64,000 bases of DNA from Cellvibrionaceae bacterium (GTDB lineage: Bacteria > Pseudomonadota > Gammaproteobacteria > Pseudomonadales > Cellvibrionaceae). The notes below the pieces were generated by a model, which saw only the letters and a list, made by a program, of their open reading frames with translations, was not told the origin of the DNA and ran no database searches. Position 1 is the stretch's first letter, and every line of letters begins with the position of its first letter. The position numbers and the translations under genes are program-made. Location: NCBI GenBank assembly GCA_021151695.1, contig JAGKWU010000007.1:1-64000 (forward strand), given 5' to 3'. Positions 26,752-37,190 of the stretch are shown piece by piece.

Positions 26752-29700
26752 TTAGTTACATGCCGCGCCAGTTACCGCAGGTACCTGGGCGCTGGTGCTG
26801 GAGCCTTTGGTGCCTTGCACACCCATCTCAACAGTTTGGCCAGGCTGGATAGTTTTGTTCCAATCCAGATTGGTACCCGCGTATGGGTTTGTACCGCTCA
26901 AAGTGCCGCCCCAAGCGCTGGTTAAGCTGGAGCCATCGCTATAAGTCCAACTCACGTTCCAGCCATTGATCGCCGTAGTACCTGTGTTGGTAATACGAAC
27001 CGCCGCTGTAAAGCCGGTATTCCACTCGTTGGTCACCACGTACTGGCACTTGTTGGCGGCAGCGCTAGAGCTCGATGAATAGGAGCTTGATGAACTCTTG
27101 GCGCTGGAGGTAGACGTCGCCACTGACGAAGAGGTTGATACCACTGAACTGGACGTACTGGACTTCACACTGGAGGTGCTTGAAGACGTGGAAGAGCTGG
27201 TTTTTACGCTTGAACTGGTCGACGTGCTTACCACACTGGAGCTAGTAGAAGTAGCTACGCTGGAACTGGTACCGCAAGCGCTAGTCACCACACCATAAGG
27301 CGCAGGCTGTGAATTACAGGTCGACGTAGCAATACAAGACTTGCCATTCTCGTAACCCCAACCACTGGTAGTCGTTACACAAACCGGATAGTAAGTCCCA
27401 TACCAGTTACATTGCGCAGCAGCGCAAGTACTCGAACTGCTTGAGCTGGTAGAGCTGCTGGTACTGGAAGGAGCAGACGAGCTGGTCTTCACGCTACTTG
27501 ACGTGCTGGTAGCTGGACTGGACGTAGACGTCGCCACCGAACTGGTCGATGAGCTTGTGGACGAACTGGTTTTCACGCTGGAAGAAGTTGAGGTTGTCAC
27601 CACAGAGCTGCTGCTCGCAGAGGATACTGTTGTGCTATCACCCCAAATAATACCGCGACCATTGGTACCAATATAAACACGACCATAAACGCGTGGGTCA
27701 CCCGAGAGCGCATCGCCGAAGTTGCCGTATTGATGTTGGTCATCGTTGATGCGAACCCAGCTTACTGCAGCGTCGTTAGAACGGAATACACCGCGCACGC
27801 CATCAACCTGACCAACCATGTAAATTGCAGGATAAGCCTGGTTTGGCGCTGCCTTACCAAAACTTACGTTATCCGCTTTATCAACAGTGGCAATTTTGGT
27901 GAAGCTCGCACCGGAATCCGTCGAGTGGTAAAGACCACCAGCAGTGTCCGTATCGGAAGCCAGCCAGATATCGCCCTCACGACCGTAAACGGCTTTGAAC
28001 TTGCGAGTCGCTGCAGGCATACCTGCACCCGCCGTAGCTGTAAAGCTCGCACCTTTATTGGTACTCACGTAAAAACTGCTACCGGATACTGCATAGAATT
28101 TTGCGGGATTAACGCGATCCGATTCTACAGTTGCACCCGTTGGAACACCGGTAGAAGCAACCCAGGTGCTGCCGAAAGTAGTCGACATCTGCACGGCAAT
28201 ACCGCCCGGGCTCCACACAATCGAGCCGCCGTCCGCAGCCAGCGCTACATTACCGCCGCCAGTTACGCCACTAGGCGCCTGCCCTGCCCACCAGCTGTTA
28301 CCAGAACTGGTAGTGATGCCAACACCGCCAGTAGAGCCGGTATTACCCACACGCACCATAATGCTTGGATTAAGCTCGGCGTAGTCAATACTGGTTGTGC
28401 TGGTGTGTATAGGCGATGTGTAGTTGTAGGCTGGGACTTTGGTCAAATCATCGTGACGGAAGCCAGCGATATCACCCAATGCGGAATACAAAGGCGCACC
28501 AGTTGGCGGGCTCACCAGATCAAGCACGGCAGTTTCTTCAATACCTTTCGCACGCGGCTTGATAAGAATCTGCGTTCCCGCATCCCAGTTGGTGAGATTG
28601 TCGGTCGCATAGAGTGTTGCACCAGTGCCATACATCAAACGATTGGAATTAAAGGGATCTATTTCCAATGACTCGTTCATCCAACCCAGCTTGGGCGATG
28701 TTTCCGGGGCAACGGGACTTGTAACACCAAAATTTAGCCAGGGGTTTTCAGTAATATCTTGTGTGTAGCGGAAGCTACGGCTCGGATAACCGTTCCAATC
28801 CCAAATACGAGTCCAAGTTGCACCGCCATCAGTGGAACGGAAGAAAATCGCATCGGGCCACCAGGCGACTTGTGAGGCAACCATAATGGTTTGTGGATTT
28901 TTACGATCAATTGTCAAACCGCTGTAGCCGAAATATAAGTCAGAACTGGTGAGCGCAACCGGACTTATGTTGGTCCACACCCCAGTTTGGGTATTCAACT
29001 TCCAGACTTCGCCTTTAGCACCGTCATAGGGGCCACCAGTATCACTGGTAGAGATATAGAGGAATTTATTAACCGCGTCATATACCCCTTTATGTGCGAG
29101 GTAATTGGTAGGAGTGCCAGCCAACGGAGCCCAGGTAGCACCACCGTCGGTACTGCGGTAAACAGGATTGGCTTTATCAGCCACACCGACATAAATAGTT
29201 TGCGAGGCAGAGCCCGCAGATCCCGAACTCGGATCAAAGGTAACCCAGGTCACACCTTGCAACTGGCTCAGGTAACCATAGGTATCGGTAGGATCTTGCG
29301 CGTAAGTACCACCGTTAGTGAAACTGCTCACCTTGGCCCAGGTCACACCATAGTCAGTACTGCGCCACAGACCGTTGCCACCTTCCGCACCGAAATAAAT
29401 GATGTTGTTTTTGTTAGGATCGATAACCAGACGCTCACCCTGCCCGCGACCAGGCATGTTGCCACCCACTTTGAATGGCAAGGGCGTGGATTTCCAGGTT
29501 GCACCTTTATCAGTGGAGCGAAGAATAGCGCCGTTATTAGGATCCCAACTGTTGGTATACATACCAGCAGCCACGTAAACGCGATTAGTATCTACCGGGT
29601 CAGTTGCCAAACTTAATACACCGTTCCAACCCCAGTTGTCCCAACCTACCCAATCAAGCAGAGGAACCCAGCTTGATGTTGCAGCATTCCAGCGATAAGC

Positions 29701-29919
29701 GCCGCCAATATCGGTGCGCGCATAGATAAGATCCTGCTCTTTTTGGTTGAATACGATGCCAGGAACAAAGCCGCCGCCATCAATGCGAACGTTTTGCCAG
29801 TTGTAAATTTCTGAAGAAGCAGCCAAAGCGGTGGACGAAACCGACATAAGACCGACTAGTAGCCCAGTGGCAGAAATAGCAGCTGCCGCTGCGCCGGTAA
29901 AGCGATTGCGAAGTTTCAT
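26752..29919 (-). CDS. GH74 endo-xyloglucanase with CBM10 and CBM2
   Basis: Secreted 1055-aa enzyme that cleaves the xyloglucan backbone. Signal peptide about 1-34; tandem seven-bladed propellers about 35-770 with repeated BNR-like motifs (RSTDGGATW); CBM10 832-882; C-terminal CBM2 955-1055, with Ser/Thr linkers. The catalytic aspartates fall at D70 ([11 protein letters not shown]) and D483 (LGDIAGF), the same places as in the characterised Cellvibrio japonicus GH74. It starts xyloglucan breakdown outside the cell. The start codon follows an AT-rich hairpin and a GGGG-type ribosome site (ccggggtaatc). Divergent from the GH6 gene across a 1.58-kb AT-rich region. Confidence 0.95.
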   Translation of the reverse strand: MKLRNRFTGAAAAAISATGLLVGLMSVSSTALAASSEIYNWQNVRIDGGGFVPGIVFNQKEQDLIYARTDIGGAYRWNAATSSWVPLLDWVGWDNWGWNGVLSLATDPVDTNRVYVAAGMYTNSWDPNNGAILRSTDKGATWKSTPLPFKVGGNMPGRGQGERLVIDPNKNNIIYFGAEGGNGLWRSTDYGVTWAKVSSFTNGGTYAQDPTDTYGYLSQLQGVTWVTFDPSSGSAGSASQTIYVGVADKANPVYRSTDGGATWAPLAGTPTNYLAHKGVYDAVNKFLYISTSDTGGPYDGAKGEVWKLNTQTGVWTNISPVALTSSDLYFGYSGLTIDRKNPQTIMVASQVAWWPDAIFFRSTDGGATWTRIWDWNGYPSRSFRYTQDITENPWLNFGVTSPVAPETSPKLGWMNESLEIDPFNSNRLMYGTGATLYATDNLTNWDAGTQILIKPRAKGIEETAVLDLVSPPTGAPLYSALGDIAGFRHDDLTKVPAYNYTSPIHTSTTSIDYAELNPSIMVRVGNTGSTGGVGITTSSGNSWWAGQAPSGVTGGGNVALAADGGSIVWSPGGIAVQMSTTFGSTWVASTGVPTGATVESDRVNPAKFYAVSGSSFYVSTNKGASFTATAGAGMPAATRKFKAVYGREGDIWLASDTDTAGGLYHSTDSGASFTKIATVDKADNVSFGKAAPNQAYPAIYMVGQVDGVRGVFRSNDAAVSWVRINDDQHQYGNFGDALSGDPRVYGRVYIGTNGRGIIWGDSTTVSSASSSSVVTTSTSSSVKTSSSTSSSTSSVATSTSSPATSTSSSVKTSSSAPSSTSSSTSSSSSSTCAAAQCNWYGTYYPVCVTTTSGWGYENGKSCIATSTCNSQPAPYGVVTSACGTSSSVATSTSSSVVSTSTSSSVKTSSSTSSSTSSVKSSTSSSVVSTSSSVATSTSSAKSSSSSYSSSSSAAANKCQYVVTNEWNTGFTAAVRITNTGTTAINGWNVSWTYSDGSSLTSAWGGTLSGTNPYAGTNLDWNKTIQPGQTVEMGVQGTKGSSTSAQVPAVTGAACN

Positions 29920-29952
29920 ATGATTACCCCGGAGATATTAATTTTATTCGTT

Positions 29953-29986
29953 TTTGAAAAATAAATTCCGCAATTTATTTTTCAAA
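29953..29986. promoter_or_regulatory. AT-rich hairpin in the GH74 leader
   Basis: Perfect 15-bp inverted repeat (29953-29967 with 29972-29986) around a CCGC/GCGG loop. It is 33-67 bp upstream of the GH74 start codon, within the expected leader RNA. Confidence 0.6.
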
Positions 29987-30242
29987 TTCTTATAAAGTAA
30001 TTTTTTGATAATGGAACTTCAGCACAACACAATTTTGATTTATTAGCGGCTTTTTAAGCACTTTTTATATTTTTTTACGAAATTTTATTTTTAAATATTA
30101 TTGGTTTTTACTTTTAAAACAGATTCATTTTTATTTGTTAAATACAATTAAAAAAACAATAAAATATATATCAAATTACTAAATAATTTTTTCAAAAGCA
30201 CACCCCGAAAAAAACCAAAACATCACCAGTAAAAAACCATTC

Positions 30243-30256
30243 GTGATACGCATCAC
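30243..30256. promoter_or_regulatory. CRP/Vfr-like site upstream of GH74
   Basis: GTGA-N6-TCAC (GTGATACGCATCAC), matching the core of the CRP consensus TGTGA-N6-TCACA. About 325 bp upstream of the GH74 start, in the divergent region. Only the core can be judged. Confidence 0.45.
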
Positions 30257-30918
30257 AATAATTTTTACCGCAGGGGGTATTGTTATTTACTTATTTTTAC
30301 CCTACTGTGGGCAGAATCTTTGTTCAAGCAGTTTTTTAACGAAGCAAAATTTTAATAAGAAAATTTGGATTGATTCACAGACAACAAAACTCGAAAAATT
30401 TTTGCAAATCGATTTTTATAGATGAAATCAGCCAGAGAATAACCTGGCGGTTGACGACAAAAAAGATTTCGAAATTAACTGGTTATTTTGTTTCACCGAT
30501 TTAAAAACGAACCGCACAACAATAAAAACCGAGTTCGGGAATACGGCATAAAGTTGTAGATTTTTTAAAGAAAACAAAACCTTAGCAGATTGCAGTCGCG
30601 TCCCCTTCTTCCGGTTTTTGCACTGGCAGAGCCACGGGATTTATAGGTTTTTTAAACTCAATGTAGTTGATTGCTTTTTTAAGCAACCCTTTGATTGGGG
30701 CTGGGGATTTTTTGCCTGTTTATCCGAGCCAGGATAAAACTAAAACCAACCCGCCCACAAACGAAGTCATTGCAAAGCAACAACGGTGGCTTTGTTTAAC
30801 GGATTTTCAGGCGCAAAAACATGACCAAAAAATTTTGTGACGACAAAAAAATCGAGCCCGGGCAGGAGCGCAGCCCGGGAGCTGGCGTGCCATCACAGGG
30901 TTTTTATGACACCACAAT

Positions 30919-30930
30919 GACAGCGCTGTC
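30919..30930. promoter_or_regulatory. Palindromic operator candidate, copy 2
   Basis: GACAGCGCTGTC, preceded by T. It is 145 bp from copy 3, close to 14 helical turns, which would allow a looped repressor. About 575 bp upstream of the GH6 start. Confidence 0.7.
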
Positions 30931-31063
30931 TTTGCGATTGGTAAGCACTTCTCAGAATCAGCAAAAAACTGCCGTTTCGCCTGCTGATTTGGCAGAAGAG
31001 ATAATTTCTGCTGGCTGGAACACAGATTTATACGATAAAAACTTTTTTAATAACCAAAAATTT

Positions 31064-31075
31064 GACAGCGCTGTC
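31064..31075. promoter_or_regulatory. Palindromic operator candidate, copy 3
   Basis: GACAGCGCTGTC, preceded by TT and followed by TTTTT. It lies 429 bp upstream of the GH6 start, similar to the distance of the same palindrome from the GH5 and CBM2-CBM10 genes. Confidence 0.7.
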
Positions 31076-31503
31076 TTTTTAAGATCAAGCAATTTTAAGC
31101 GACACCATAAGAACTGCCTGCACTGATCGAAACACGGAAAACCAGCGGTAGTTAAACCTTAAATAAAAACATAACAACTTGATTTATTGAGTTTTTATCA
31201 GATCGGCAAGAACAACGACCAATAAAGCCAGAATTTTTACACCGAGCGCTATCCCAGCGCAGGAAATGCGAGAAAAAGTGGTACCGCCGCCGTACCACCC
31301 AATGAAGTCCGCAAAAAAACGTCTGTCAGGAGAGACACCGGTCTGCCCCTTGGGGTAATCGGCAAACAGGAAGTACAGGCGCGGCACAACATCCGCAGTC
31401 CACCAGGGCAAGTGTCCATCAGGGCAGACCTAGTGAGGGATGAATCAATAATAACGAGGGTTTTGCAACACACCTTCCCTATTAAGATTCCAGGAGAACC
31501 TTA

Positions 31504-33639
31504 ATGAACACGCCAATAAGAAAATCCTTAAGCCTGGCAGCAATGCTCGGTTTGAGTTTCGCGGCTGCCAGCCAGTCGCAAGCAGCGGTATGTAGCTATG
31601 CCGTTGTGAATGAGTGGAACTCTGGCTTCCAGGGCTCCATCACTATCACCAACAATGGCACAACAGCCATCAATGGTTGGACTGTAGGTTGGCAATACTC
31701 TGCCAACAAAATCACCAGCTCTTGGAATGCTACCCTGAGCGGCAGCAATCCATACTCAGCTACCGCTTTGGATTGGAACAAAACCATTCAACCAGGCCAG
31801 TCTGTAAGCTTTGGTGTACAAGGTGACAAGAACAGTACAGCGCCGGCAGAAGTTCCAACTATTACTGGTGCCGTTTGCTCTACCGTAACTACCAGCAGCT
31901 CTGTAGCAACTTCTGTAGCTACCAGCAGCTCGGTGAAAACCTCAAGTTCAGTAGCTACCTCTGTGGCCACGTCTACCAGCAGCTCAGTAACCACCACTTC
32001 ATCTTCAGCTACTACCTCTTCATCTTGCGCGACTACTTCGCAATGTAACTGGTACGGCACTCTGTACCCAAGCTGCGTAACCACCACTTCAGGCTGGGGT
32101 TATGAGAACGGTAAGAGCTGTATTGCTAACAGCACCTGTGCAACTCAACCAGCACCTTATGGTGTAGTGAATGGTTGCCCAACCACTTCAAGCTCTGTGG
32201 CTACCACTTCTTCCAGCGTGAAGACCAGCTCTTCTGTTGCAACCACATCTTCAGTGGCTACGTCTGTTGCTACCAGCACTTCTTCAAGTGTTAAGACCAG
32301 CTCTTCTGTTCCATCAACCAGTTCTTCTGTAGCTACCAGCTCATCAACTGGCACCACTTCCAGCTCTAACTCCAGCCGCATGGATAACCCATTCGTTGGC
32401 GCTACCTGGTATGTTGACCCAATCTGGTCTGCTAAAGCACAAGCTGAAACCAACGGTTCTAAAGTTGCCAAGTACAGCACTGCTGTGTGGATGGACCGCA
32501 TTGGCGCCATCGCTCCAACTGACGGCAGCTTCGGTCTACGCGATCACCTGGATGCAGCACTGGCTCAAAAAGCTAACCTGGTTCAAATCGTGGTATACGA
32601 TCTGCCAAACCGCGACTGTCACGCTCTGGCCTCTAACGGCGAGCTGAAGCAAAACGCTGAAGGCACCACTCGCTACCGCACCGAGTACGTAGACGCGCTT
32701 GCTGCTATCTTCTCAGATGCCAAGTACGCCAGCCTGCGTATCATCGCCATCATCGAGCCTGACTCTCTGCCAAACCTGACCACCAACCTGAGTGATCCGG
32801 ATTGTGCCGCTGCTGCTCAAGGTCCAGATGGCTATGTACCTAACACCCAGTACACGCTGAACAAACTCTACCCAATCAAAAACGTATATAGCTACATCGA
32901 TATCGGCCACTCAGGCTGGTTGGGCTGGGAAGCAACCAACATGAGCGACGCTATCACTTTGATTGGCAACGCTATCAAAGGTACTACCGCTGGCGTGAAC
33001 AGTATTGCCGGTTTCGTATCCAACACCGCCAACACTACTCCACTGTCTGAACCTTTCCTTGATGCCTACGAAAACACTGGCATGCCAGGTAACAACGGCA
33101 CTCAAGTACGTCAAGCCAAGTTCTACGAGTGGAACAACCACTTCGGTGAAATCTCTTACGTGAAAGCATGGCGCACCAAGGCAATTGCTGCCGGTTTCCC
33201 AAGCTCTATCGGTATGTTGATTGACACCGGCCGTAACGGTTGGGGTGGCGCTGCACGTCCAACAGCTCTGTCTACCAGCACTGACCTGGAAACTTTCGTG
33301 AACTCTTCTCGTATCGACCGTCGTGCACACCGCGGCAACTGGTGTAACCAGGCGAGCGGTATCGGTGAACGTCCACAAGTGATCAACGCCGATGGTATCG
33401 ATGCTTATGTTTGGGTGAAACCACCAGGTGAATCAGACGGCGCTGCTTCTCTGGAACTGTCTTACGATCCACAAGACCCAGCTAAAGGCTTCGACCGTAT
33501 GTGTGACCCAACCTACACCCGCAGCGAATCAAGCGGCACTGTAGTGACTGGCGCTATGGCCAACGCACCTGTAGCAGGTCGCTGGTTCTCAGCTGGCTTC
33601 CAGGCGCTGGTGAACAACGCTTACCCAGCTCTGCAATAA
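31504..33639 (+). CDS. cel6A: GH6 cellulase (cellobiohydrolase/endoglucanase type) with CBM2 and CBM10
   Basis: Secreted 711-aa inverting cellulase. Signal peptide 1-28; CBM2 29-124; Ser/Thr linker; CBM10 174-224; linker; GH6 domain about 291-711. The catalytic machinery is intact: Y364 and acid D370 in VYDLPNRDC (Tyr169 and Asp175 in Hypocrea Cel6A numbering), D419 in IIEPDSL (Asp221), and the GESDG motif. Cysteines for the two family disulphides are present. Module order matches Cel6A of Cellvibrio japonicus. Codon use is strongly biased (ctg, cca, aac, gaa), as in highly expressed genes. GGAG precedes the ATG. Two palindromic operators and a structured leader lie upstream. Confidence 0.95.
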   Translation: MNTPIRKSLSLAAMLGLSFAAASQSQAAVCSYAVVNEWNSGFQGSITITNNGTTAINGWTVGWQYSANKITSSWNATLSGSNPYSATALDWNKTIQPGQSVSFGVQGDKNSTAPAEVPTITGAVCSTVTTSSSVATSVATSSSVKTSSSVATSVATSTSSSVTTTSSSATTSSSCATTSQCNWYGTLYPSCVTTTSGWGYENGKSCIANSTCATQPAPYGVVNGCPTTSSSVATTSSSVKTSSSVATTSSVATSVATSTSSSVKTSSSVPSTSSSVATSSSTGTTSSSNSSRMDNPFVGATWYVDPIWSAKAQAETNGSKVAKYSTAVWMDRIGAIAPTDGSFGLRDHLDAALAQKANLVQIVVYDLPNRDCHALASNGELKQNAEGTTRYRTEYVDALAAIFSDAKYASLRIIAIIEPDSLPNLTTNLSDPDCAAAAQGPDGYVPNTQYTLNKLYPIKNVYSYIDIGHSGWLGWEATNMSDAITLIGNAIKGTTAGVNSIAGFVSNTANTTPLSEPFLDAYENTGMPGNNGTQVRQAKFYEWNNHFGEISYVKAWRTKAIAAGFPSSIGMLIDTGRNGWGGAARPTALSTSTDLETFVNSSRIDRRAHRGNWCNQASGIGERPQVINADGIDAYVWVKPPGESDGAASLELSYDPQDPAKGFDRMCDPTYTRSESSGTVVTGAMANAPVAGRWFSAGFQALVNNAYPALQ

Positions 33640-33972
33640 GTTGAGAGCGCAATAAGTTTTACTGGAGCTTAAGCCCGAGTCCGGATGATGAGGGCTTGGT
33701 TCAAGGATGAACCCGTTAGACCTTTATATCGTCGTTAAACAGTCATACAGGACAATGGGTGTTTGAGGTATGCCGATATAAAACATTTAGCCAACACAAT
33801 ATTTGCCGGCCTGTCCCTACAGGCCGGTTTTTTATTGGCACTAGTGCCACCCTGTCTGTGTTGGTGTCCTGTCCGTGATAACGAAAGCCGCAGCCTGGTT
33901 CGCAACGACGAACATCCCACAATAACAAGCGCTGTGGTTGTTGAATTCCACCTTTTCCTGCGAGATATACCA
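33640..33972. other. Intergenic region between GH6 and GH9
   Basis: Contains a hairpin aagccc..gggctt, the sequence ggttcaaggatgaacc (33698-33713, repeated after the second GH6 gene), a strong terminator (33806-33834), and the GH9 leader. No gene seen. Confidence 0.7.
33806..33834 (+). terminator. Rho-independent terminator after GH6
   Basis: Stem ccggcctgt / acaggccgg with a CCCT loop, followed by TTTTTTT. Confidence 0.9.
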
Positions 33973-36915
33973 ATGAATAAACAACACAAGCTCACGACAA
34001 AACCGCTTTCTTTCTTAGTAGGCCTGCTAAGCCTGACCGCACTTGCGGCTAACGCTGAAACCGGCAACCCACGTGTAAACCAATTAGGTTATCTACCCAA
34101 CGGCAGTAAAATTGCCACTTACAAAACCAGCGCCACCAGCGCGCAAACCTGGCAACTCAAACAAAACGGCGCAGTGGTTGCCACCGGCCAAACCAACAAT
34201 TTTGGCAGCGACGCCGCGAGCGGCGACAACCTTCAGCAAATCGATCTATCCAGCGTATCCGCAACAGGTACAGGTTTTACATTGACCGTCGGCAGCGATA
34301 CCAGTTATCCCTTTGCCATCAACAACAGCGTTTTTAAACCTGTACTCTACGACGCCTTGCGCTACTTCTATCACAACCGTAGCGGTATACAGATTGCCAC
34401 CCAATACACCGGCGGCGGCAACGGTTCTTACGCAACTAACAGCAAATGGTCACGCCCCGCTGGCCACCTGAATGTGGGTGCAAACAAAGGCGATATGAAC
34501 GTTCCCTGCTGGACCAGCACCTGCAATTACAGCCTCAATGTAACCAAAGGCTGGTACGACGCAGGTGACCATGGCAAGTACGTCGTAAACGGCGGTATTT
34601 CTGTGTGGACCCTGCTCAACATGTATGAGCGCGGCCAATATTTTGGCCCGGCGAATAGCAGCCTGGGCGACGGCAAATTAAATATTCCCGAAAGCGCCAA
34701 CGGCATCCCGGACATACTCGACGAAGCCCGCTGGGAAATGGAATTTTTGTTATCAATGCAAGTACCTGTCGGCCAGACAAAAGCCGGCATGGTGCATCAC
34801 AAAATGCACGACGTAGGTTGGACTGGTTTCCCACTCGCACCGCACGAAGATTCACAACAGCGCGCATTGGTACCACCCTCCACTGCTGCAACACTTAACC
34901 TGGCCGCTGTTGCGGCACAATCTGCGCGTATCTGGAAAGATCTGGATGCAGGATTCGCCGCAACTTGTTTAACCGCAGCCACTCGTGCCTGGGACGCGGC
35001 GCAAGCAAATCCCTCGGATATTTATTCTGGCAATTATGATAACGGCGGTGGCGGTTACGGCGATAAAACTGTCAGCGACGAATTCTATTGGGCCGCGGCA
35101 GAACTTTATATCACTACCGGTGATAGTAAATACCTGAGCACCATCAACAACTACAATGTTATTCGCACTGATTTCGGTTGGGCGGATACCGATGTTGCTG
35201 GCCTCATTTCACTCGCCACAGTACCCACCACGCAAACGGCAAGCTTGCGCTCTGCTGCACAGCAAAAAATTGTTGCCATCTCCAACACCAACCTCACCAC
35301 ACAAGCTTCTTCCGGTTACGGCGCTCCTATGTCGTCGCTCGAATACTACTGGGGCTCCAACGGTGGCATTGGCAACAAATTAATTCTGATGGGTCTCGCC
35401 TATGACTTCACCAAAAACAGCAGCTTTGCTGCAGGTGTGGGCAAAGGTCTTGATTATCTCCTCGGTCGCAACGCGCTCTCGATTTCCTACGTCACTGGCG
35501 AAGGTACAAAAGCAGCAGCGCAACCGCACCATAGATTCTGGTCGGGTGTGAAAAACGGCAGCTATCCATGGGCGCCACCAGGTGCATTGGCAGGCGGTGC
35601 GAACAGCGGTCTTGAAGATAGTGCGGCAGCAGCGGCTCTGGCGAACTGTAAATCCAAACCTGCGACTTGCTATGTCGACAATATAGATGCCTACTCGGTT
35701 AACGAAGTCACCATCAACTGGAACGCCCCACTCGCTTGGGCGCTGGCGTTTTACAACGATTACGCGGGTAGCGACGGCGGCACATCTTCAAGTGTTGCAA
35801 CGTCTTCAAGCGTAGCGACGTCATCGAGTGTAGCGACCAGTGTGGCGACGAGTGTTGCGACCTCAACCAGCTCATCGGTTGCAGCAACCAGCACATCATC
35901 TTCACGCACCTCTACTTCCGTTGCCACCAGCACGTCCTCCTCGCGTCCATCGAGCACATCCAGCGCTACCAGCACAAGCTCAAGTGTTGCTGGCGGTGAG
36001 CAGTGCAACTGGTACGGCACTTTGTATCCGCTCTGTGTAACCACTACCAGTGGTTGGGGATATGAGAATGGCAAGAGCTGTATTTCACGTAGTACTTGTG
36101 CAGGACAACCAGCGCCTTATGGAATTGTTGGCGGCGCAACCAGTTCATCGGTTGCGACAAGCAGTTCAAGTGCACCGGCAAATCATGCACCCGTTGCTGT
36201 TATCAGCGGTGGCGCGTCCTTGTCACCCTGCTGCTCGCTCAATGTCCGCGGCACTGATTCAACGGATGCGGACGGCGATACCCTGAGCTACAGCTGGCTG
36301 GTCGAGCGTTGCGGCAGTTATCTCGGCCACACCTGCACAGGTAACGGCACAACCTACACAGGTCCTTCCATTAGCGTATCAACGGGTTCGGATTTTTATT
36401 ACCGGGTTACTCTGACTGTTTCTGATGGACGCGGTGGCAGCAATACCACCTACCAGGATTACTCTTATCTGGTAGAAACGACTTCCAGTGCAACATCAAC
36501 GTCAACGTCATCATCGAAGCCAGCAACCAGCACTTCAAGTTCAACCAGCACCAGCAGCTCTGCACCAGCGACCTCAACGAGCAGCTCGTCATCTAGCAGT
36601 AAACCTGCAACTAACAAGTGCCAGTTTGTATTGAGCAACGAATGGAATACCGGCTTCACTGCTGCCATACGTATCAGCAATCCAGGCACCACAGCTGTCA
36701 ATAGTTGGTCTGTGACGTTCAGTTTTGCTGACGGTAGCAAAGTTACCAATAGTTGGAATGCGAACCTCACCGGCAATAACCCTTACACCGCGACAAATTT
36801 GCCTTACAACGGTGTAATACAACCTGGCCAATCAATTGAAATTGGTTTCCAGGCAACAAAAGGAACCAGTGCTAACGCGCAAGCACCAGTGATCTCCGGC
36901 GCTGTTTGTAACTAA
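33973..36915 (+). CDS. GH9 endoglucanase with CBM10, PKD-like domain and CBM2
   Basis: Secreted 980-aa cellulase; I take the ATG at 33973 because a clean signal peptide follows (1-28, ALAANA). Domains: N-terminal Ig-like CelD_N (30-118, [14 protein letters not shown]), GH9 barrel (about 122-595) with D196 and D199 in [10 protein letters not shown] as base and helper, HHRFWSG, and the acid Glu in [13 protein letters not shown]; Ser/Thr linker; CBM10 ([12 protein letters not shown]); a PKD-like domain ([20 protein letters not shown]) with extra cysteines; linker; C-terminal CBM2 ending at residue 980. It would make internal cuts in cellulose between the two GH6 genes. A terminator follows directly. 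Confidence 0.94.
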   Translation: MNKQHKLTTKPLSFLVGLLSLTALAANAETGNPRVNQLGYLPNGSKIATYKTSATSAQTWQLKQNGAVVATGQTNNFGSDAASGDNLQQIDLSSVSATGTGFTLTVGSDTSYPFAINNSVFKPVLYDALRYFYHNRSGIQIATQYTGGGNGSYATNSKWSRPAGHLNVGANKGDMNVPCWTSTCNYSLNVTKGWYDAGDHGKYVVNGGISVWTLLNMYERGQYFGPANSSLGDGKLNIPESANGIPDILDEARWEMEFLLSMQVPVGQTKAGMVHHKMHDVGWTGFPLAPHEDSQQRALVPPSTAATLNLAAVAAQSARIWKDLDAGFAATCLTAATRAWDAAQANPSDIYSGNYDNGGGGYGDKTVSDEFYWAAAELYITTGDSKYLSTINNYNVIRTDFGWADTDVAGLISLATVPTTQTASLRSAAQQKIVAISNTNLTTQASSGYGAPMSSLEYYWGSNGGIGNKLILMGLAYDFTKNSSFAAGVGKGLDYLLGRNALSISYVTGEGTKAAAQPHHRFWSGVKNGSYPWAPPGALAGGANSGLEDSAAAAALANCKSKPATCYVDNIDAYSVNEVTINWNAPLAWALAFYNDYAGSDGGTSSSVATSSSVATSSSVATSVATSVATSTSSSVAATSTSSSRTSTSVATSTSSSRPSSTSSATSTSSSVAGGEQCNWYGTLYPLCVTTTSGWGYENGKSCISRSTCAGQPAPYGIVGGATSSSVATSSSSAPANHAPVAVISGGASLSPCCSLNVRGTDSTDADGDTLSYSWLVERCGSYLGHTCTGNGTTYTGPSISVSTGSDFYYRVTLTVSDGRGGSNTTYQDYSYLVETTSSATSTSTSSSKPATSTSSSTSTSSSAPATSTSSSSSSSKPATNKCQFVLSNEWNTGFTAAIRISNPGTTAVNSWSVTFSFADGSKVTNSWNANLTGNNPYTATNLPYNGVIQPGQSIEIGFQATKGTSANAQAPVISGAVCN

Positions 36916-36920
36916 GCGAT

Positions 36921-36951
36921 AAAAACCCCGCCTCGCGCGGGGTTTTCTTTT
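36921..36951 (+). terminator. Rho-independent terminator after GH9
   Basis: Stem aaaaccccgc / gcggggtttt with a short loop, then TTCTTTT. Six nt past the GH9 stop. Confidence 0.9.
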
Positions 36952-37190
36952 GCGTTTTATTTTTGTGATTATTTTTTAAAAAGTTTTAAGTCGTTTAATT
37001 TTCAGGAGAGGGAAATTTTGCGCACCTGAGTCTGTCAGGCAAGACACTCTGTTTGGTCAGGATCGTGCAACACCGGAGTAGGCAGGGAATACAGGAGTTA
37101 AGACAAAACCGGATATGTATTTCATCGCATAACCGGTATTCAGTCTTCGGGCAGCAGTGTCCGTTTCAAACAGGAATTTGGAGAAACTAT

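Larger units (their letters stand above)
29920..31503. other. 1.58-kb AT-rich divergent regulatory region between GH74 and GH6
   Basis: No convincing gene. The first 500 bp are very AT-rich. Contents: a perfect AT-rich inverted repeat near the GH74 start (29953-29986), a CRP-like site (30243-30256), two copies of the GACAGCGCTGTC palindrome (30919 and 31064), a 7-bp-arm hairpin (31278-31298), and the GH6 leader with motifs shared with the GH5 leader. A reading frame at 30821-31126 contains both palindromes and is unlikely to be a gene. Confidence 0.75.

Noticed and set aside
30821..31126. 101-codon frame upstream of GH6
   Set aside because: It contains both palindromic operator candidates, has poor coding character and no recognisable domain.
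31184..31411. 75-codon minus-strand frame in the GH6 leader
   Set aside because: Overlaps leader hairpins and shared leader motifs; no family features.
31890..32370. Repetitive Ser/Thr linker DNA as a possible CRISPR array or satellite
   Set aside because: Repeats are short, irregular and in frame within a secreted enzyme; no constant repeat-spacer pattern. No CRISPR array was seen in the window.
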